DNA from: Zelonia costaricensis
Lineage: Eukaryota > Euglenozoa > Kinetoplastea > Trypanosomatida > Trypanosomatidae
Assembly: GCA_030849075.1 (NCBI GenBank)
Contig: JASAOO010003209.1
Location: 1 to 28,933 of the forward strand
DNA length: 28,933 nt
Direction: 5' to 3'
Shown here: piece by piece, positions 27,427 to 28,933 of the stretch
Numbering within the stretch: the stretch's first letter is position 1
Layout: each line of letters begins with the position of its first letter
Notes under the pieces: generated by a model
Database searches by the model: none
Told to the model about the DNA's origin: nothing
Seen by the model: only the letters and a program-made list of their open reading frames with translations
Made by a program: the position numbers and the translations under genes

Positions 27427-28617
27427 TTAGTCCACCACGAGGGCCCTCTGCGCGAGCGCCATGGCACCCTCGTAGTTCTTCATGCCGCCGATGAAGCCCG
27501 ACACGTGCACGAACACGCCACCCTCGATCCCGCTCGCCTCGCTGAGGGCCTCGTCACGTAGGCCGCGGTACGGCAGAGGCTTGCGGTTCTCGAAGCTCGT
27601 GCTCGTCTTGGGCACCGCCTGCACCCGCCAACCCTTGCCGTCGGAGAAGACGACGTAGAGCACGCTGCCGACACAGTCCTGCTCCATCTCCAGCTCCAGA
27701 AGGTGGTCCTTCCACGGGCACATCTTGGTGTCCTTGAAGACCATGATCTTGCCGCTTCTATCGAACTCGTGCCGGCGCTGGAAGGCTGCCTCGACGATGG
27801 AGCGGGCGGGCAGCCAGCTGAAGGCGAGGTACGTGAGCGCCTCGAAGAACTCCGTCGCGGCCATCTCCACTGCAACGGCGAAGTTGGCGTTCTCGGCGAC
27901 GACATCGCCGTTGTCTGGCTCGTTCCAGTACGCCTGCAGCTGCCCCACGCGCTGGGACAGGTTTGTGCTCTGCTTGTAGTTGGGCACGAGGGGTCCACCG
28001 ACCGAGGGGTCAGCGAGGCCCCAGCACTCCACCCCGTTGTCAATGCCGTCCACCTGCTCCACAAAGTTCGCATACAGGGCGTCCTCAATGACGTCCAGCT
28101 CGGCATCGGTGAGGCCGGAGCGGGACTCGGGCCAGCTCGTCATGCGCAGCACCGCCGCCCGCACGGGCGACGTCGACTGCAGCGCGGCCTCGACGTAGTG
28201 CTGAATGATCTGCCGGCCGTAGTGCTTGTACACAAGTCCAGCCGAGGACAGCCGCGTCTTGTACGCCTTCTTCGGCGTCGTCATCGTGCCGTGGAAGGAT
28301 GCCTGATGGTGATCGAAGCGGAGCTGCGCCGCGTCGTACACGGCGCCGACATCGACGACAATGTCGCAGGCGTCGATCAGCTTTGGGTCACGGGTACGCA
28401 GCACGGCAGCATCGCGGTACTGCGGCAGGTGACGCAGCAGCCCACACGCCATCGCCTCGTCACAGTGGAAGCTGCCGTTGTGCGTGCCGATCACCGGCTT
28501 CGGTGCCGTGCCGCTGCTGCCGCTGCTTGCGGCAGGGCGGTCCGCCAGCGAGGCGAGGACGGTGAGCCCGTTCAGGTGGCTCGAGACGTACTCGGAAACG
28601 AACTTCCGCGCGCTCAT
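27427..28617 (-). CDS. MYG1: MYG1-family exonuclease
   Basis: This 396-residue protein matches the MYG1 (UPF0160, human C12orf10) family over its full length. MYG1 is a DHH-type phosphoesterase fold protein; in animals it is a 3'-5' RNA exonuclease acting in nucleus and mitochondria. Motifs visible are GTHNGSFHCDE (44-54), IVVDVGAVYD (86-95), FDHHQ (101-105) with the DHH signature, VDGIDNG, and a C-terminal segment VSGFIGG. The metal-binding His and Asp residues expected for the family are present. Residues 1-42 precede the conserved part and could carry a mitochondrial targeting signal, though this is weak. The length is usual for the family. The ATG at 28615-28617 is the first after the candidate acceptor at 28711. 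It is the first complete gene of the unit in this window. Confidence 0.95.
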   Translation of the reverse strand: MSARKFVSEYVSSHLNGLTVLASLADRPAASSGSSGTAPKPVIGTHNGSFHCDEAMACGLLRHLPQYRDAAVLRTRDPKLIDACDIVVDVGAVYDAAQLRFDHHQASFHGTMTTPKKAYKTRLSSAGLVYKHYGRQIIQHYVEAALQSTSPVRAAVLRMTSWPESRSGLTDAELDVIEDALYANFVEQVDGIDNGVECWGLADPSVGGPLVPNYKQSTNLSQRVGQLQAYWNEPDNGDVVAENANFAVAVEMAATEFFEALTYLAFSWLPARSIVEAAFQRRHEFDRSGKIMVFKDTKMCPWKDHLLELEMEQDCVGSVLYVVFSDGKGWRVQAVPKTSTSFENRKPLPYRGLRDEALSEASGIEGGVFVHVSGFIGGMKNYEGAMALAQRALVVD

Positions 28618-28933
28618 CGTGCAGGGAAGTGGAGGTTGGTGGCGGTGGTGTGGAGTGAGCCGTCTGCTGGGTTGCTGTTCGTGCAGGTCGTTAGCGGAGT
28701 TCGTGCAGGCTCCACGTCACACGCGTCGGCCCGCACATCGGACGGAAAAGAAGGCAAAAGGGGAACACAACGGGAACGTGAGGTACAGGATGGCACGGGT
28801 CGACCGCGCGTGCCGACTGAGTGGCGCGTGCGGCCGCTGAGGGAGGACGGTACGGACGCGGCCGCTCCACCGGCGACACGGGCGCCGGCAGCACGGCTGC
28901 GAGGCAGCGGGCAGTGGCTCGATCATCGACTTG
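28618..28933. other. Region upstream of the MYG1 gene
   Basis: No gene is visible. On the coding strand a C/T-rich tract (complement of about 28742-28765) is followed by an AG at 28711-28710, about 93 bases before the MYG1 ATG, a plausible splice acceptor with an ATG-free 5' UTR. The rest would be intergenic or the 3' end of an upstream gene outside the window. Confidence 0.5.

Noticed and set aside
1..28933. tRNA or rRNA genes, CRISPR arrays, retroposons (including SIDER-type elements)
   Set aside because: I found no cloverleaf, rRNA signature, spaced repeat array or transposase/reverse-transcriptase frame by eye. Degenerate SIDER elements in the UTRs cannot be excluded without a profile search.

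Overview
The window reads as nuclear DNA of a trypanosomatid flagellate, most likely from the Leishmania group (Leishmaniinae). Eight intron-free protein genes all lie on the minus strand. They are GC-rich, separated by 0.5-2.3 kb of low-complexity DNA full of CA/TG, GGT and GA microsatellites, and most start codons are preceded by a pyrimidine tract and an AG (on the coding strand) that would suit spliced-leader trans-splicing. Several proteins are lineage markers: a Leishmania-type oligopeptidase B, a protein with a kinetoplastid FAZ1-type domain, and a conserved flagellar protein. The layout is that of one segment of a polycistronic unit transcribed from right to left.

In transcription order (high to low coordinates) the genes are: MYG1-family nuclease (28617-27427); DEAD-box RNA helicase, probably mitochondrial (26229-24007, possibly starting at 26461); ER-targeted torsin-like AAA+ ATPase (23387-21741); UXT/prefoldin-alpha-like protein (21190-20579); a 1634-residue coiled-coil protein with a dynein-stalk-like microtubule-binding module, a FAZ1-type domain and a C-terminal tail anchor (18321-13417); a 1319-residue protein with about 11-13 membrane spans and no recognised family (11414-7455); CFAP299 homologue (6177-5488); and oligopeptidase B (4009-1808). 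In such genomes neighbours need not be functionally linked. Two genes nevertheless point to flagellum or cytoskeleton (CFAP299 and the stalk/FAZ protein), two plausibly to mitochondria (MYG1 and the helicase), and two to protein folding or quality control (UXT-like and torsin-like).

The most interesting protein is the 1634-residue one. It carries what looks like a complete dynein stalk (coiled coil, microtubule-binding core, coiled coil) outside any dynein motor, joined to a FAZ1-type domain, about 570 residues of Ala/Glu/Gln-rich coiled coil and a tail anchor. It looks like a membrane-to-microtubule linker.

The assembly has five single N characters (721, 12316, 12686, 18702, 26304). Three sit exactly between direct repeats of the same sequence, so they look like unmerged contig overlaps rather than unread bases. 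The N at 26304 falls at the 5' end of the helicase gene. If it stands for zero bases (or any multiple of three), the helicase frame extends to an ATG just downstream of a good splice acceptor.
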